The notes beneath the pieces were generated by a model that saw only the letters and a program-made list of their open reading frames with translations, had not been told where the DNA came from and ran no database searches. The translations under genes were made by a program, and so were the position numbers. Positions 39,447-49,700 of a DNA stretch of 64,000 bases are shown one piece after another; position 1 is the first letter of the stretch, and the number at the start of each line of letters is the position of its first letter. The DNA lies in the NCBI RefSeq assembly GCF_002770595.1, contig NZ_CP022986.1, positions 2,418,001 to 2,482,000 of the forward strand. Direction: 5' to 3'. Origin of the DNA: Chryseobacterium camelliae (GTDB lineage: Bacteria; Bacteroidota; Bacteroidia; Flavobacteriales; Weeksellaceae).

Positions 39447-40571
39447 TTAATTATTACTTTTTGTACTTCTTGCATTATAAATAAAATCCGGTATATAAGC
39501 CCCGAGAAAACCAAGAAATAAGATGATCAGCAAAAGCAGATTGATGTTGATGTGCCTCAGGTAATAGGCTAAAGTAACAATAAAAAGGTAATAAACGATA
39601 ATATAAAAACTGGATCTCCGGTGCGTAAGATTCAGTCTTAAAAGTTTGTGATGGATATGGTTTTTATCAGCATCAAAAGGTGATTTCCCATTGACGAGCC
39701 TCACAATAATCACATTGAGCGTATCTACAATAGGCAGAATGAGAATAGCCACTGCCACTACAGGAGCAGACTGCAAATGGTATCTCGGTACATTGGGGAG
39801 CGCCTTATCGATAAAAATATCTATGAAGCATATGGAAGTGAATGCCAGAAGGAATCCCAGCAGCATAGATCCTGTATCTCCCATGAATATCTTGCTGGTC
39901 CTGTAATTAGACAAATTGTAATACAGGAATGCCAGTACAGCACCAATAATAATTACGGAAAAAACAACCAGCGGATAATTGTACTCTCCCAACCGGTAAT
40001 AACTGATTCCGAAAAGAGCACTGCATATGACCGAATACCCTCCGGCCAGCCCGTCAATACCATCAATCAGATTAAAAGCGTTGATCAATACAATGAATGT
40101 GATAATGCTGAACAGCACACTTACAAAGTAGGTCAGTTCATAAACACCCAATATGCCAAAAAGGCTTCTGATACGGATATCGGACCCAATGACGATCAAT
40201 GCTGAAACTACAATCTGCGCGACCAGTTTCTTATAGGCCCTCATGACCACAATATCATCCATGACACCGATATAGAGCAGAATGATAAGCGAAGCAAACA
40301 AAAACTTATACAGGTCAAAAAGCTCATAGGCAAAGATTGATGTACATATTCCGATAGAATAAAAAATAGCAATACCGCCCAAGTTGGGAATTTTCCGCAA
40401 ATGTGAACTTCTCAGTCCCGGCTCATCCATAAGATTCTTTCTTTTGGAAATCTTGATAATGGTAGGTATGGAAAAATAGGCGATAAGAAACGAAAAAAGA
40501 AAGCCCAACCCTACCTTTATATAAAAAAGGGGAATGCCTGACTGTAATAAGAGCAATTCAAAATTCTTCAT
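39447..40571 (-). CDS. WecA/TagO-like undecaprenyl-phosphate sugar-1-phosphate transferase
   Basis: 374 residues from ATG 40571 (MKNFELLLLQSG). The ATG is chosen over the upstream TTG at 40586, which overlaps a -7-like TATTTTTG. It is a polytopic membrane protein of the MraY/WecA family with about ten helices. Cytoplasmic loop marks are SSHLRKIPNLGGIAI, VMDDI, NAFNLIDGIDGLAGG, the FMGDTGSMLLGF metal loop and DKNHIHHKLLRL. It links a sugar phosphate, probably HexNAc, to undecaprenyl phosphate and so starts a lipid-linked polysaccharide unit. The Wza and Wzc genes follow in the same direction. Confidence 0.92.
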   Translation of the reverse strand: MKNFELLLLQSGIPLFYIKVGLGFLFSFLIAYFSIPTIIKISKRKNLMDEPGLRSSHLRKIPNLGGIAIFYSIGICTSIFAYELFDLYKFLFASLIILLYIGVMDDIVVMRAYKKLVAQIVVSALIVIGSDIRIRSLFGILGVYELTYFVSVLFSIITFIVLINAFNLIDGIDGLAGGYSVICSALFGISYYRLGEYNYPLVVFSVIIIGAVLAFLYYNLSNYRTSKIFMGDTGSMLLGFLLAFTSICFIDIFIDKALPNVPRYHLQSAPVVAVAILILPIVDTLNVIIVRLVNGKSPFDADKNHIHHKLLRLNLTHRRSSFYIIVYYLFIVTLAYYLRHININLLLLIILFLGFLGAYIPDFIYNARSTKSNN

Positions 40572-40634
40572 TTTTTTTCTGTTCAAAAATACCGTTCTGT
40601 TTCTGAGAGGGAGTCATGAGTGAAACAGTAGTAC

Positions 40635-41633
40635 TTAAATTTGTGTTATTAACTTTCTTATCAATGTCTTCTGCCCGGCAAAAAACAACAGATAAAAAAT
40701 CTTTTTTTTCAAGGGCAAAGATAACAGATAATTTTTATCAAATCGCTTATACTTTAATATATCTTTCATTCTAAGATGCCGATCCTGCATGAAACGGGAT
40801 AATGCAGCATCCATTGTACGGAATACATCTTCATCTTTTACAAAGGCCAGATAGGCAAGGAATGAATATACTCCCTCGAAAATCTGGAAGTTTTTTAATG
40901 CTGTATGTTTTTCTGCAAAAGGCGAATTTCTGAAGACCTGCTCTACGTCTTCCACTGCCCGAAATATATCAAGTCCTCGCTCGGTATGCGTTTTTGTAAT
41001 GGAGTCTGATCTTTCCAGGTAATTATAAAAAAACGTCTGGGTTTGTGCCAGGATATGGCATTCCAGCAGCAGTTGCGGGATCAGCTGGATGTCTTCAAAA
41101 TGCGCAGATTTTTTGAATCTTTTTTGCTGAAAGAGTTCTTTCTTAAACAGCTTGTTGCAGGCAAAATAACTCAGGTCAGAAAAAACAGAAAAATGCTCTA
41201 CCAGATTGATTTTTTCAGGCATATTGGGAACTTGTCTCAGCTCCTGGACTACTTTGCCCTGCTCATTAACTTTCCGGATATTGCAGATCACCATCCCGGC
41301 ATCATGCTTTTGAGCCAGTTGCAGCATTTCCTGAAACATTGTTTCCTCCACATAATCATCACTGTCCACAAAACCGATATAGTCTCCCGTAACCCTGTCA
41401 AGGCCATAGTTCCTGGCATCGCTCAGGCCGCCGTTATCTTTATTAAATGCTTTTATCTTTCCCTGATACTGGTCGGCATAATGCTGAATAACAGCTGCGG
41501 AACGGTCTGTGCTTCCGTCATTAACCACCAGGATTTCCAGATCCCCCAGCGTCTGACTGACCAGGGAGTCCAGGCATTTTGCCAGGTAGCCTTCCACATT
41601 GTAAACAGGAACAATAACGGAAACCTTAGCCAT
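40635..41633 (-). CDS. Family 2 glycosyltransferase
   Basis: 332 residues. The GT-A fold signatures are VIVPVYNVEGYLAKCLDSL at the N-terminus, VVNDGSTDRS near 37-46, NGGLSDARNYGLD near 66, and the DSDD metal motif near 90 (FVDSDDYVEE). The C-terminal half (about 200-332) is helical and ends in a basic LPLKKKIFYLLFFAGQKTLI stretch likely to lie on the membrane. It transfers a sugar from a nucleotide donor to a lipid-linked acceptor; donor and linkage are unknown. It starts two bases after the arginase-like gene, so the two are one transcript. Confidence 0.9.
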   Translation of the reverse strand: MAKVSVIVPVYNVEGYLAKCLDSLVSQTLGDLEILVVNDGSTDRSAAVIQHYADQYQGKIKAFNKDNGGLSDARNYGLDRVTGDYIGFVDSDDYVEETMFQEMLQLAQKHDAGMVICNIRKVNEQGKVVQELRQVPNMPEKINLVEHFSVFSDLSYFACNKLFKKELFQQKRFKKSAHFEDIQLIPQLLLECHILAQTQTFFYNYLERSDSITKTHTERGLDIFRAVEDVEQVFRNSPFAEKHTALKNFQIFEGVYSFLAYLAFVKDEDVFRTMDAALSRFMQDRHLRMKDILKYKRFDKNYLLSLPLKKKIFYLLFFAGQKTLIRKLITQI

Positions 41634-41635
41634 AC

Positions 41636-42706
41636 CTATGCTTTCGTCAGCCTTGAATTCAGCCAGCCTTTTTTAGCTTCGTCAAAATCTCTCCTGGAAC
41701 AAGGAATGCAGTTCCTAATATCGTCATCATCCCCGAAATACCACAGGTTGCTGAAGGTATCCCGTTTAAAAGCATACTGCCGGTCATTGATAAGCACATA
41801 AAATATCTCATACTGCCTTTCTTTAGGATGTGACCTCTGGATATTGATCCCTTCAATAAGGTACCAGAGCATCTGAGCCGCAAGCTGCTGGTTCAATATG
41901 CTGTCTGAATAAATATTATAATTGAAAATCCCTACAGACTGTAAATTTTCACTGAGCCCGATCTCCTTCATATAAGCACAGATTTCCCTTCTGTTCAGTC
42001 CGTTTACCTGGGGATGCAGGGAAAACGGTTCACCGAAGCTTTCAACTGCGTCACAGTTTACGGTTACCAGGTCTGCCCTCCTGAAGAATGGCTCAGTTTT
42101 CTCAGTAGAATTCATCATTTCCGCCAGACGTATAATATCGAATTCCACCTCTTTGATCAGCCGCACGGAATCTGCTTCGTTGAGATGCTTCTGATAGGCA
42201 AGATGATGGTAATTTCTGATTGAAAAATCTTTCGTGCTGAAAATTTTACCTAAAAAGGTGTATTCATCCATGGCTTCATCCTGCCGGAATGAGATAATAT
42301 TACTGATCTGCGTATAGTTGATATTCTTACGGTAGATATTCAGGGCAGAAAACAAAGAATAGGAAAAATCATTGGAGCCTCCGATAACAACCGGAATGGC
42401 CCTCTGCTGATGACAGGCCGAAAGCACTTCCTGAATGATATAATGGGAGTCCTGAACGGATTTCCCGGAGATCAGATCCCCGAGGTCCACCACCGGAACT
42501 TCAAAATCCAGCTGCGAAAGCTTATAAAATTCTTTTCTTATACCAGTAAAGTCCTGTATTCCCGCCTCGCCGCCCGCACCTCTACAATCCGAAACAAACA
42601 GAAGCACAATACTGTCTTCTTTAATTTGCCTGGTGATACGGCTTCCAATCTGCCAGCTTTCCGTCTTAAAATTCCTCGGTGAAAGGATAAAATCTTCAAA
42701 ATTCAT
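41636..42706 (-). CDS. Arginase/formimidoylglutamase-fold protein with degenerate metal motifs
   Basis: 356 residues aligned along the arginase fold: VVDLGDLISG (73-82), PVVIGGSNDFSYSLFSALN (105-123), then VTVNCDAVESFGEP (214-227), LNRREICAYMKEIG (237-250). In active arginases the first motif is GGGHD; here it reads GGSND, His replaced by Asn. The DxHxD motif expected near residues 135-150 is absent (SNIISFRQDEAMDEY), and the SxDxDxxDP motif reads TVNCDAVESFGEP. So the two-manganese site is probably lost and the protein is likely noncatalytic. It is coupled to a glycosyltransferase and lies near topA. I recall similar arginase-like genes next to topA and gliding/type IX genes in other Flavobacteriia, but could not check. 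A -7-like TAAGTTTG lies upstream at 42753-42746. Confidence 0.8.
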   Translation of the reverse strand: MNFEDFILSPRNFKTESWQIGSRITRQIKEDSIVLLFVSDCRGAGGEAGIQDFTGIRKEFYKLSQLDFEVPVVDLGDLISGKSVQDSHYIIQEVLSACHQQRAIPVVIGGSNDFSYSLFSALNIYRKNINYTQISNIISFRQDEAMDEYTFLGKIFSTKDFSIRNYHHLAYQKHLNEADSVRLIKEVEFDIIRLAEMMNSTEKTEPFFRRADLVTVNCDAVESFGEPFSLHPQVNGLNRREICAYMKEIGLSENLQSVGIFNYNIYSDSILNQQLAAQMLWYLIEGINIQRSHPKERQYEIFYVLINDRQYAFKRDTFSNLWYFGDDDDIRNCIPCSRRDFDEAKKGWLNSRLTKA

Positions 42707-42784
42707 AAGTTAAACTGAACATCAATCTGAGAACTGTTCATGGCGCAAACTTACAAAAAACCATTGTATCAGTAGCTTTCCTGA

Positions 42785-42822
42785 ATAAAAAAAGCCACTG
42801 GCATTAAAAGCAGTGGCTTTAT
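42785..42822 (-). terminator. topA terminator
   Basis: The perfect arms AAAGCCACTG and CAGTGGCTTT enclose a ten-base loop, followed by TTTTTTATTC on the minus strand just after the topA stop. Confidence 0.88.
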
Positions 42823-42828
42823 ACAATA

Positions 42829-45390
42829 TTATTTTTTCTTGGCTGCGGCGGGCTTTTTTGCTGCTGCAGGCTTTTTAGCTGTTGTTTTCTTGGCTGCCGG
42901 TTTTTTCTTTTCGGCAAAAGCATTTTTATCCTGATCCGTGATCCACTTTTTAACCTCTTCCAGAGAAACCGATTTCAGTTCTTCCGCTTCGTATTTGGTA
43001 TCATCTTTTTTCTTCGGGATCTTAAACATTGCCTTGCCGAATTTAACAAACGGCCCCCATCTCCCATTTTCTATGGATATTTTTTCCTTTTCCCACTGCT
43101 GGATGTAACGGTTGGCTTCTTTCTCCAGCTTCGCTTCAATTAATTCATTGATATCATTCTGGGAAAGATTATCGAAGTTATACCGCTTAGGAACATTGAT
43201 AAAAATATCTTTGTACTTAATGAACGGGCCGAACCTTCCGGCACCCTTGGTTACCGGTTCTCCTTTGTAGGAAGCAATCGGAGCATCGGCTTTTTTCTTT
43301 TCGTTGATAATTTCTTCTGCACGGTTCTGGTCCACAGATAAAGGATCCTCGCCTTTAGGTATGCTGATGAATGTCTCGCCCCACTTTACGTATGGACCGA
43401 AACGTCCGACACCTACGGATACATTCTGCCCTTCAAAATCATTCAGGTCAAAAGGAAGCCTGAACAGTTCCAAAGCTTCTTGCAGGGTAATGGTAGCAAT
43501 ATTCTGTCCGGACATCAGAGAGGCAAAAACCGGTTTCTCTTCATCTTCCGTTTCCCCGATCTGAATCATAGGACCGAATCTACCGATTCTTGCATGCACA
43601 TTTTTACCGGTTTTAGGATCTGTTCCTAAAAGCCTGTCACCGGTAGCACGGTCTGCATTTTCCTCCACATCTTCAATCCTGGGATGAAATTTAGAATAGA
43701 AATTGGTCATCATTTCTTTCCACTTCTGATCGCCGTTGGCAATTTCATCGAAACTTTCCTCAACTCTTGCCGTGAATCCATAATCCAGGATTTCCCTGAA
43801 GTTATCGGTAAGGAAATCATTCACCACTTCCCCGATATCTGTAGGGACAAACTTATTTTTATCACCGCCGAACTTTTCTTCCAGGACCACTTTTTTGATC
43901 TTGTCTTTGGTAAGCGACATTTTAACAACTTCACGGGTTTGAGGTTCAATTTCGCGCTTATCCACATAAGCGCGGTTCTGGATGGTCTGGATGGTTGGCG
44001 CATACGTTGAAGGACGACCGATTCCCAGCTCCTCAAGCTTTTTCACTAAACCGGCTTCCGTGTACCTTGCGCTGGGCCTCGTGAATTTTTCAGTTGCTGT
44101 AATAGTCCTGTACTTCAGTACTTCCCCTACTTTTACTTTCGGAAGGAGTTTCTCATTGCTCTCGTCATCTTCGTCCTCTGTTTTCACAATGCCGTAAGCT
44201 TTCAGGAAACCATCGAAAATAATCACCTCGCCCTGAGCTTCAAAATGCTGGGGAAGCTTGGGGTTTCCTATTTCTATAACCGTCTTCTCTATTTTGGCAT
44301 TGGCCATCTGCGAAGCCAGTGTTCTCCTGTATATCAGCTGGTATAGCTTATTCAATTGGGAATCACCGATGCTTTTCACACTGAAATCAGTAGGACGGAT
44401 TGCTTCGTGAGCTTCCTGTGCGGATGCGGATTTTGTCGTGTATTTTCTGGGAGCAGAATATTCTGCACCATATTCTGAGGTAATCTGCTTTTTAGCTCCT
44501 TCAATAGCTTCCTGGGAAAGATTGACGGAGTCTGTTCTCATATAAGTAATGTGTCCCTCTTCATAAAGAGTCTGTGCAAGACGCATGGTAGTGGTTACAT
44601 TATACCCCAGTCTGGAAGACGCTTCCTGCTGCAATGTAGATGTTGTAAACGGAGCGGAAGCTGAACGGGTCCCCGGGCGGGTCTCTACATTCAGGACTTT
44701 GAATTCGGTATCTTTTGCCAGTTCAAGAAAATGTTCGGCATCTGTTTCTTTTTCAAAATCTTTTTTAAGCTTTGCCGCAATTTCCTGTTCAGCAGTATTC
44801 AGGAATATTCCGTCCAGCTTGAAACTTGCTTTCGGGACAAATTCCCTGATTTCTTTTTCTCTCTCTACAATAAGCCTTACCGCTACGGACTGCACCCTTC
44901 CGGCAGAAAGTCCCGGTTTTACTTTTTTCCAGAGTACAGGAGACATTTCAAAACCTACAATACGGTCCAGCACCCTTCTGGCCTGCTGGGCATTTACTAA
45001 GTTCTGGTCAATATCCCTTGGGTTTTCTATGGCTTTAAGAATGGCATTTTTAGTGATTTCGTGAAAAACAATCCTCTTTCTGTTTTCCGGCTTTAGTTTA
45101 AGTTCATCAGCCAGGTGCCACGCGATGGCCTCTCCTTCGCGGTCCTCATCGGAAGCAAGCCAAACCATATTGGCTTTTTTCACGGCAGCCTTCAGTTCGG
45201 TTACCAGTTTCTTTTTGTCGGCGGAAACTTCGTAATCCGGACTAAATGTTGCCAGGTCAATCCCCATTCCTTTTTTAGGAAGATCACGGATGTGCCCAAA
45301 GCTGGACTTCACCTCAAAATCCTTTCCTAAATACTTCTGAATAGTTTTTGCCTTTGCAGGAGACTCTACGATCACTAAATTTTTCGACAT
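42829..45390 (-). CDS. topA: DNA topoisomerase I
   Basis: 853 residues. Toprim domain: KNLVIVESPAKAKTIQKYLG at the start, SDEDREGEAIAWHL near 80. The catalytic Tyr is in THITYMRTDSVNLS-type context (EEGHITYMRTDS) near residue 283. The decatenation loop and later part have GRPSTYAPTIQTIQNRAYV and EEKFGGDKNKFVPTDIGEVV. From about 590 on there are four repeats of the Topo_C type with GRFGPMIQIG, GRFGPYVKWG, GRFGPFIKY and GRWGPFVKFG. It ends in a Lys/Ala-rich tail (AAKKTTAKKPAA) that binds DNA. It relaxes negative supercoils by single-strand passage. No zinc-ribbon cysteines are seen, as in many Bacteroidota. Confidence 0.97.
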   Translation of the reverse strand: MSKNLVIVESPAKAKTIQKYLGKDFEVKSSFGHIRDLPKKGMGIDLATFSPDYEVSADKKKLVTELKAAVKKANMVWLASDEDREGEAIAWHLADELKLKPENRKRIVFHEITKNAILKAIENPRDIDQNLVNAQQARRVLDRIVGFEMSPVLWKKVKPGLSAGRVQSVAVRLIVEREKEIREFVPKASFKLDGIFLNTAEQEIAAKLKKDFEKETDAEHFLELAKDTEFKVLNVETRPGTRSASAPFTTSTLQQEASSRLGYNVTTTMRLAQTLYEEGHITYMRTDSVNLSQEAIEGAKKQITSEYGAEYSAPRKYTTKSASAQEAHEAIRPTDFSVKSIGDSQLNKLYQLIYRRTLASQMANAKIEKTVIEIGNPKLPQHFEAQGEVIIFDGFLKAYGIVKTEDEDDESNEKLLPKVKVGEVLKYRTITATEKFTRPSARYTEAGLVKKLEELGIGRPSTYAPTIQTIQNRAYVDKREIEPQTREVVKMSLTKDKIKKVVLEEKFGGDKNKFVPTDIGEVVNDFLTDNFREILDYGFTARVEESFDEIANGDQKWKEMMTNFYSKFHPRIEDVEENADRATGDRLLGTDPKTGKNVHARIGRFGPMIQIGETEDEEKPVFASLMSGQNIATITLQEALELFRLPFDLNDFEGQNVSVGVGRFGPYVKWGETFISIPKGEDPLSVDQNRAEEIINEKKKADAPIASYKGEPVTKGAGRFGPFIKYKDIFINVPKRYNFDNLSQNDINELIEAKLEKEANRYIQQWEKEKISIENGRWGPFVKFGKAMFKIPKKKDDTKYEAEELKSVSLEEVKKWITDQDKNAFAEKKKPAAKKTTAKKPAAAKKPAAAKKK

Positions 45391-45404
45391 TCTAAAAATT
45401 TTTG

Positions 45405-45440
45405 CAAAAGTAAACCTTTTTTATTATATCCTTTTGACAA
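45405..45440 (-). promoter_or_regulatory. Candidate topA promoter
   Basis: TACTTTTG on the minus strand (45412-45405) lies 15 bases before the topA ATG. The nearest TTG (45440-45438) is 25 bases further, longer than the usual 17-23, so only the -7 part is convincing. Confidence 0.4.
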
Positions 45441-46589
45441 TCACATTTTATTTAACAGTTCAACAGGAGCCAAAAAGATTCTGTACAGCAAACCTTCCCA
45501 AGTAAAACCTTTACCCGACATCTCAACCCTGTACAGTAAGGAGACTACAATAATACCGAGCGTAATATAAAATGTACTGTTGAGACTAACAGGCTGATAA
45601 TCCCATACAGACTGCCCGTTTTGCAAAGACATACCAAAGAGTATAATCATCAGCATCATATGGATGTACATCCACCGGCCCCAGTCGATAGCGAGGTAAA
45701 AAAGAGGCAGTGAAAATAAGAATGCACCTATGAGTAATATAGACAAAAGCTTTCTGCCTGTTAGAAATTTTAAATAATAGCCTATGTGAAAAACGCTGAT
45801 GATAAAACTGATTCCATAGAGAACATATTCTTTTAAGTGCTGGATGATATATTCCCTTTCGTTGATGTTCCAGTAAAATATCCCATAAACCGGATGAACT
45901 CCTCGTTCACTCAATATTTGAAGGGATTGCCCTTCGTTAACATTCTTTCCAAACATGAAAATTGCGATCGCGGGAATACCGACTGCAAGAAAATATTTGA
46001 TGTATCTCCCGTATTCCAGTTTTCCTGTCTTTACATACAGAGCAATGGCAAAGTAAGGAACAAAGAAAACAGTGACTTCATGCAGCAATGTACTGATGAT
46101 TAAAAAGAAACAGAACAAATATTCCTTTTTTTTTGAAAGCTTCTGATGATCCAGAAGATAAACGAAAACCGTAAAAATAAGGAAGACTATAAACTCCTTT
46201 TTCCCTACGTATGTTACCGTGTTCAGAAGTCCTACAAATCCTATGGAAGACAACAGCAGTGAAAGGTATAGCAGATCAGTGCGCTTATACCGGATCAGCT
46301 TGGCATAATACCAGAAGAAAGAACTTATGATGCTTAACTGAAAAAAATAAACCAGGTAGTTCAGCCGCAGTCCTGTGATATCCTGGAGCATAAAGAAAAA
46401 ACTCCCGGAAAGCCCCCTTCTTTTGAATCCTCCGTCCTGGTAGTTGATCAGCCAGTCCGCCAGGATATACCCATCATCTTTCAGATTATATACCAGTGTA
46501 AATATCAGAGTGTAAACTGCCGTAACAGCGATCAGTAAGTAAATAAATATTTTGATATTGAAACGGGAAACAATTTTTTCAAACCTCAT
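45441..46589 (-). CDS. Polytopic membrane protein, polysaccharide type
   Basis: 382 residues with about ten hydrophobic helices. The conserved-looking loop ILADWLINYQDGGFKRRGLSG near 45-65 and an aromatic loop RGVHPVYGIFYWNINEREY near 230 face one side. The pattern resembles EpsG/Wzy-type O-antigen polymerases or glycosyltransferase family C proteins, without a nameable motif. Its GFKRRGLSG element also appears in a group of Flavobacteriia membrane proteins I cannot name. It stands between topA and the large secreted protein. A -7-like TATTTTTG lies 78 bases upstream. Function inferred only from topology and neighbours. Confidence 0.7.
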   Translation of the reverse strand: MRFEKIVSRFNIKIFIYLLIAVTAVYTLIFTLVYNLKDDGYILADWLINYQDGGFKRRGLSGSFFFMLQDITGLRLNYLVYFFQLSIISSFFWYYAKLIRYKRTDLLYLSLLLSSIGFVGLLNTVTYVGKKEFIVFLIFTVFVYLLDHQKLSKKKEYLFCFFLIISTLLHEVTVFFVPYFAIALYVKTGKLEYGRYIKYFLAVGIPAIAIFMFGKNVNEGQSLQILSERGVHPVYGIFYWNINEREYIIQHLKEYVLYGISFIISVFHIGYYLKFLTGRKLLSILLIGAFLFSLPLFYLAIDWGRWMYIHMMLMIILFGMSLQNGQSVWDYQPVSLNSTFYITLGIIVVSLLYRVEMSGKGFTWEGLLYRIFLAPVELLNKM

Positions 46590-46738
46590 AGATGTTCAGT
46601 TGAGTTCTACATAAAAAAGAGAGATAAAACGGCTCTTTTGTCATTTTTCATCATTTTCAGCCATGCCAAAAATATAAAATTCCAAATTGGTAAGCACTAT
46701 TTTATCCCTCTTTTATAGGTCCAATATCAAAGGGTTAG

Positions 46739-49700
46739 CTATTCTTTAATAATCTTTACAATTTCTTTTGAGTTATTGATCCTTAGAAGATAAGCGCCTG
46801 AAATCAGGGATGAAAGATCTGTCTGCATATGATCAAACTTTCCTGATTTCACCAGTTGACCGGACATATTATATACCTGATAATAATATCCCTGATCAGA
46901 AGGAGCTTTGATATACAGAATGTTTTTAACAGGGTTCGGGAAGAAAGAAATTTTATCTTCCTTAACCAGATCACTGACTTCATTCCTGCTGAGCGCCCCG
47001 GCTTGTTTCGTTACCGGCAATGAGGTAATTTGCAATCTCGGAATTACGCCTTCTTCATTTCCTGATGCATCATACTTGACTTTTACACATCGGCAGCTCA
47101 TTCCGAAATAAGGATCATTATTATCATGGAATGCCACCATACGGTTGGCACTGGAAGCCGCATCAAAAAGCAGATTTATCGGCCTTCCGATATAGCTGGA
47201 ATTCAGCGCTGCTGTCCATACGGCCGGATATTGAAAATTAATGAAGTTAAACGTCCCTGTAGGGCTCTGGTTAGTCATCACACTTCTCACACCTCTGGAT
47301 CCTGAATTGGGATAGTTCCCTATTTTATAGGAAGAGTCGTTAAATGTATACCCAATGGTTGATGTGGTGCTTGGGTTCCTGACCCTTACTCCCAGATAAT
47401 CATTCGCAATACTGTACGTGGTAGATACATTTTTATCTTTTCTATAAAAGGGAGTAAGCCCGAAATCCTGGTTGGACACAAAAGCCACTCCTGTTAAGTC
47501 AGGAATCCGCCAGCCTTCCGGACATGGATCAAACGGAGATTTCCTGCCGCCTCTTCCCCAACGGTCATACGCAAGGTTCGGCTCGTTGGATAACCAGTCG
47601 GTGCCGTTGGTATAGGCAGGAGTTGTAGAATTGTAAGGAGCAAAAGTGCTTGGAATCATATAAATCAGTGGATTCCTCACAGAGTATGAAAGTACTTTTG
47701 AAATTTTATCAGAAACTTTATCCGCGGTGCTTACATTGGCGTTGGAAGCATTGGTATAGGTATTATAAGGGACAATATAGTTTCCTGAAAGGTCATTATA
47801 CGTACCTGCTGCAAGCGTGCTGTAGGCAACGGTACCATTGGCCGCAACATTCCCCAGAAATACATTGTAAGAAGCCCGGTTATCTGCAAACTGGAATGTC
47901 GGCAAAGGATCTTTTCTTCCCCATTGATAATGTAATCCGGTAGAAGCCCTGATTTTTGCAAGCTCTGCTGTAGTTGGAGTAAGCGGATTGGCTACAACCG
48001 GGAACGCATCAGTTGCCCCCAGGTTCCTGTCCATAAATTCTGTCTGGAAAACATTATCGGCTTTGTTGACATAATTGACATAATTGGTAACAGAAGTCAT
48101 AGGAAGTTCCGTTGTATAATTGTACGAGCCTACCGGAGTATCAGTTACCCAGATATGCCAGCTCCAGTAGACCGGATTTGCAATGCTTCCGTTATGAAGG
48201 GTGACTACAGCATTTCCGCTTTGGTTGGGATTAATGGTAACTGATATCCTGGAAGCTGAAAGGCCGGATAAGGAGCCTGGCGATGGATTGATCATGGATA
48301 CACCTCCAATCAGACCTGTATTGGTAGTCCAGAGCACATTAGCTTTTAAATTATTAAAATTTGCTGTACTTAATATATCCTTGTTATTCAATAGCTGGCT
48401 TTGAACGGCAAATGCTTTACTTACAGGAATATTAATGGTGAATGCAGCCGTATTTTTTACTGCCTGGTATGTATTGGGATTATTAAGCCCTTCCAGATAT
48501 TCTGTCTCAGGGCTGAGATATTCTGTAGGAAAGTCATAGTTATCTATCGTGTACAGCGGATCTTTTATACACCGGCAGCCATTGGCATCAGAGGTTGCCG
48601 CCGTAGCGGTCGGAAAATACCAGTACCTGCCCTTCACAGAAGGAAAACCGGCGTCCGGGGTATCCGGTTGATATTTATCCGGGATTACGAACAGTGCCCT
48701 TGCAGAAACAGCCGGGCTTGCATCAAAATGCTTAACCATTGTGGATGTCCATAAAGCAACCTGGTGCTGGTCCGTATACTGGCCCTGATGAGCTGAAATG
48801 GAAATACCGCCTGTTCCGGGAAAAATCCCCATATTGTTCCCGCCGACGTTGGATAGATCGATTCCGAAATTAGGGTAAATCCGGAATCCTGTCATGAATG
48901 CAGGTGTACCGGAATCTGTCGGTTTTATGATATGATAGTTGTTGCCTTCAAATGCATTTCTGCCCATATTCGTCCGCACTCCGAAAGGAGAAAAATCAAT
49001 CCTTACATCATCGGTGTAACCGGGAGATGCCAGGTTGGCAACCAATGCTGACGGAAGCCTCCAGCCATTGGGACACGGGTCATAGGATGATTTGTTCCTG
49101 TAAGGCTGTGCATTAGAATCATTATTATAATCATCATTGATCACACCCATAGAGTTATCAGACCAAAGATTCAGTTGTGTGAGCTGATTCGCCTTTACTG
49201 ACGGAGAAGTCCCAAACCAGTTGACGGGTAAATTCGCATTATTATTATAATAAGCCGGCCCGGAATTATCATTTTTGTTTACATAAATAAGGCTTACAGG
49301 ATTCTTTATGGCAAGCCTGATGTTATTGGTTACAGTTGCATTGGATAACGGAACGAACTTTCTGAGGTTGTCAAAATTAGTGGCATTGGTAAAGTTCTTG
49401 GCTACCCGGTGTCTTATCCTGCCAATGGTCCCCGTAACTTCGTAAAAATCATTTCCGCGGTGTACCAATGGTGGGATAGGGTCCTTTCTTCCCCACTGGT
49501 AAAGAAGCCCGGCATTGCGATTCCAGTCCCCTCCTGTAATGGTGCCGCTGAGTGCCCCCAGGTTCCTGTCCATCCATCCCCATTCAGAATCAGGGATTGT
49601 TTCAACAGTTCCGTCATCCCTCTGCCTTTTTACATTAACATAGCTTTTATATTTGGATCCGTTGGATGGATCATCAGTCACCCAGATATGCCAGGACCAG

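Noticed and set aside
41043..41801. Open frame of 252 codons on the plus strand
   Set aside because: It runs antisense through the GT2 and arginase-like genes, whose motifs are clear, and its own translation shows no recognisable domain.
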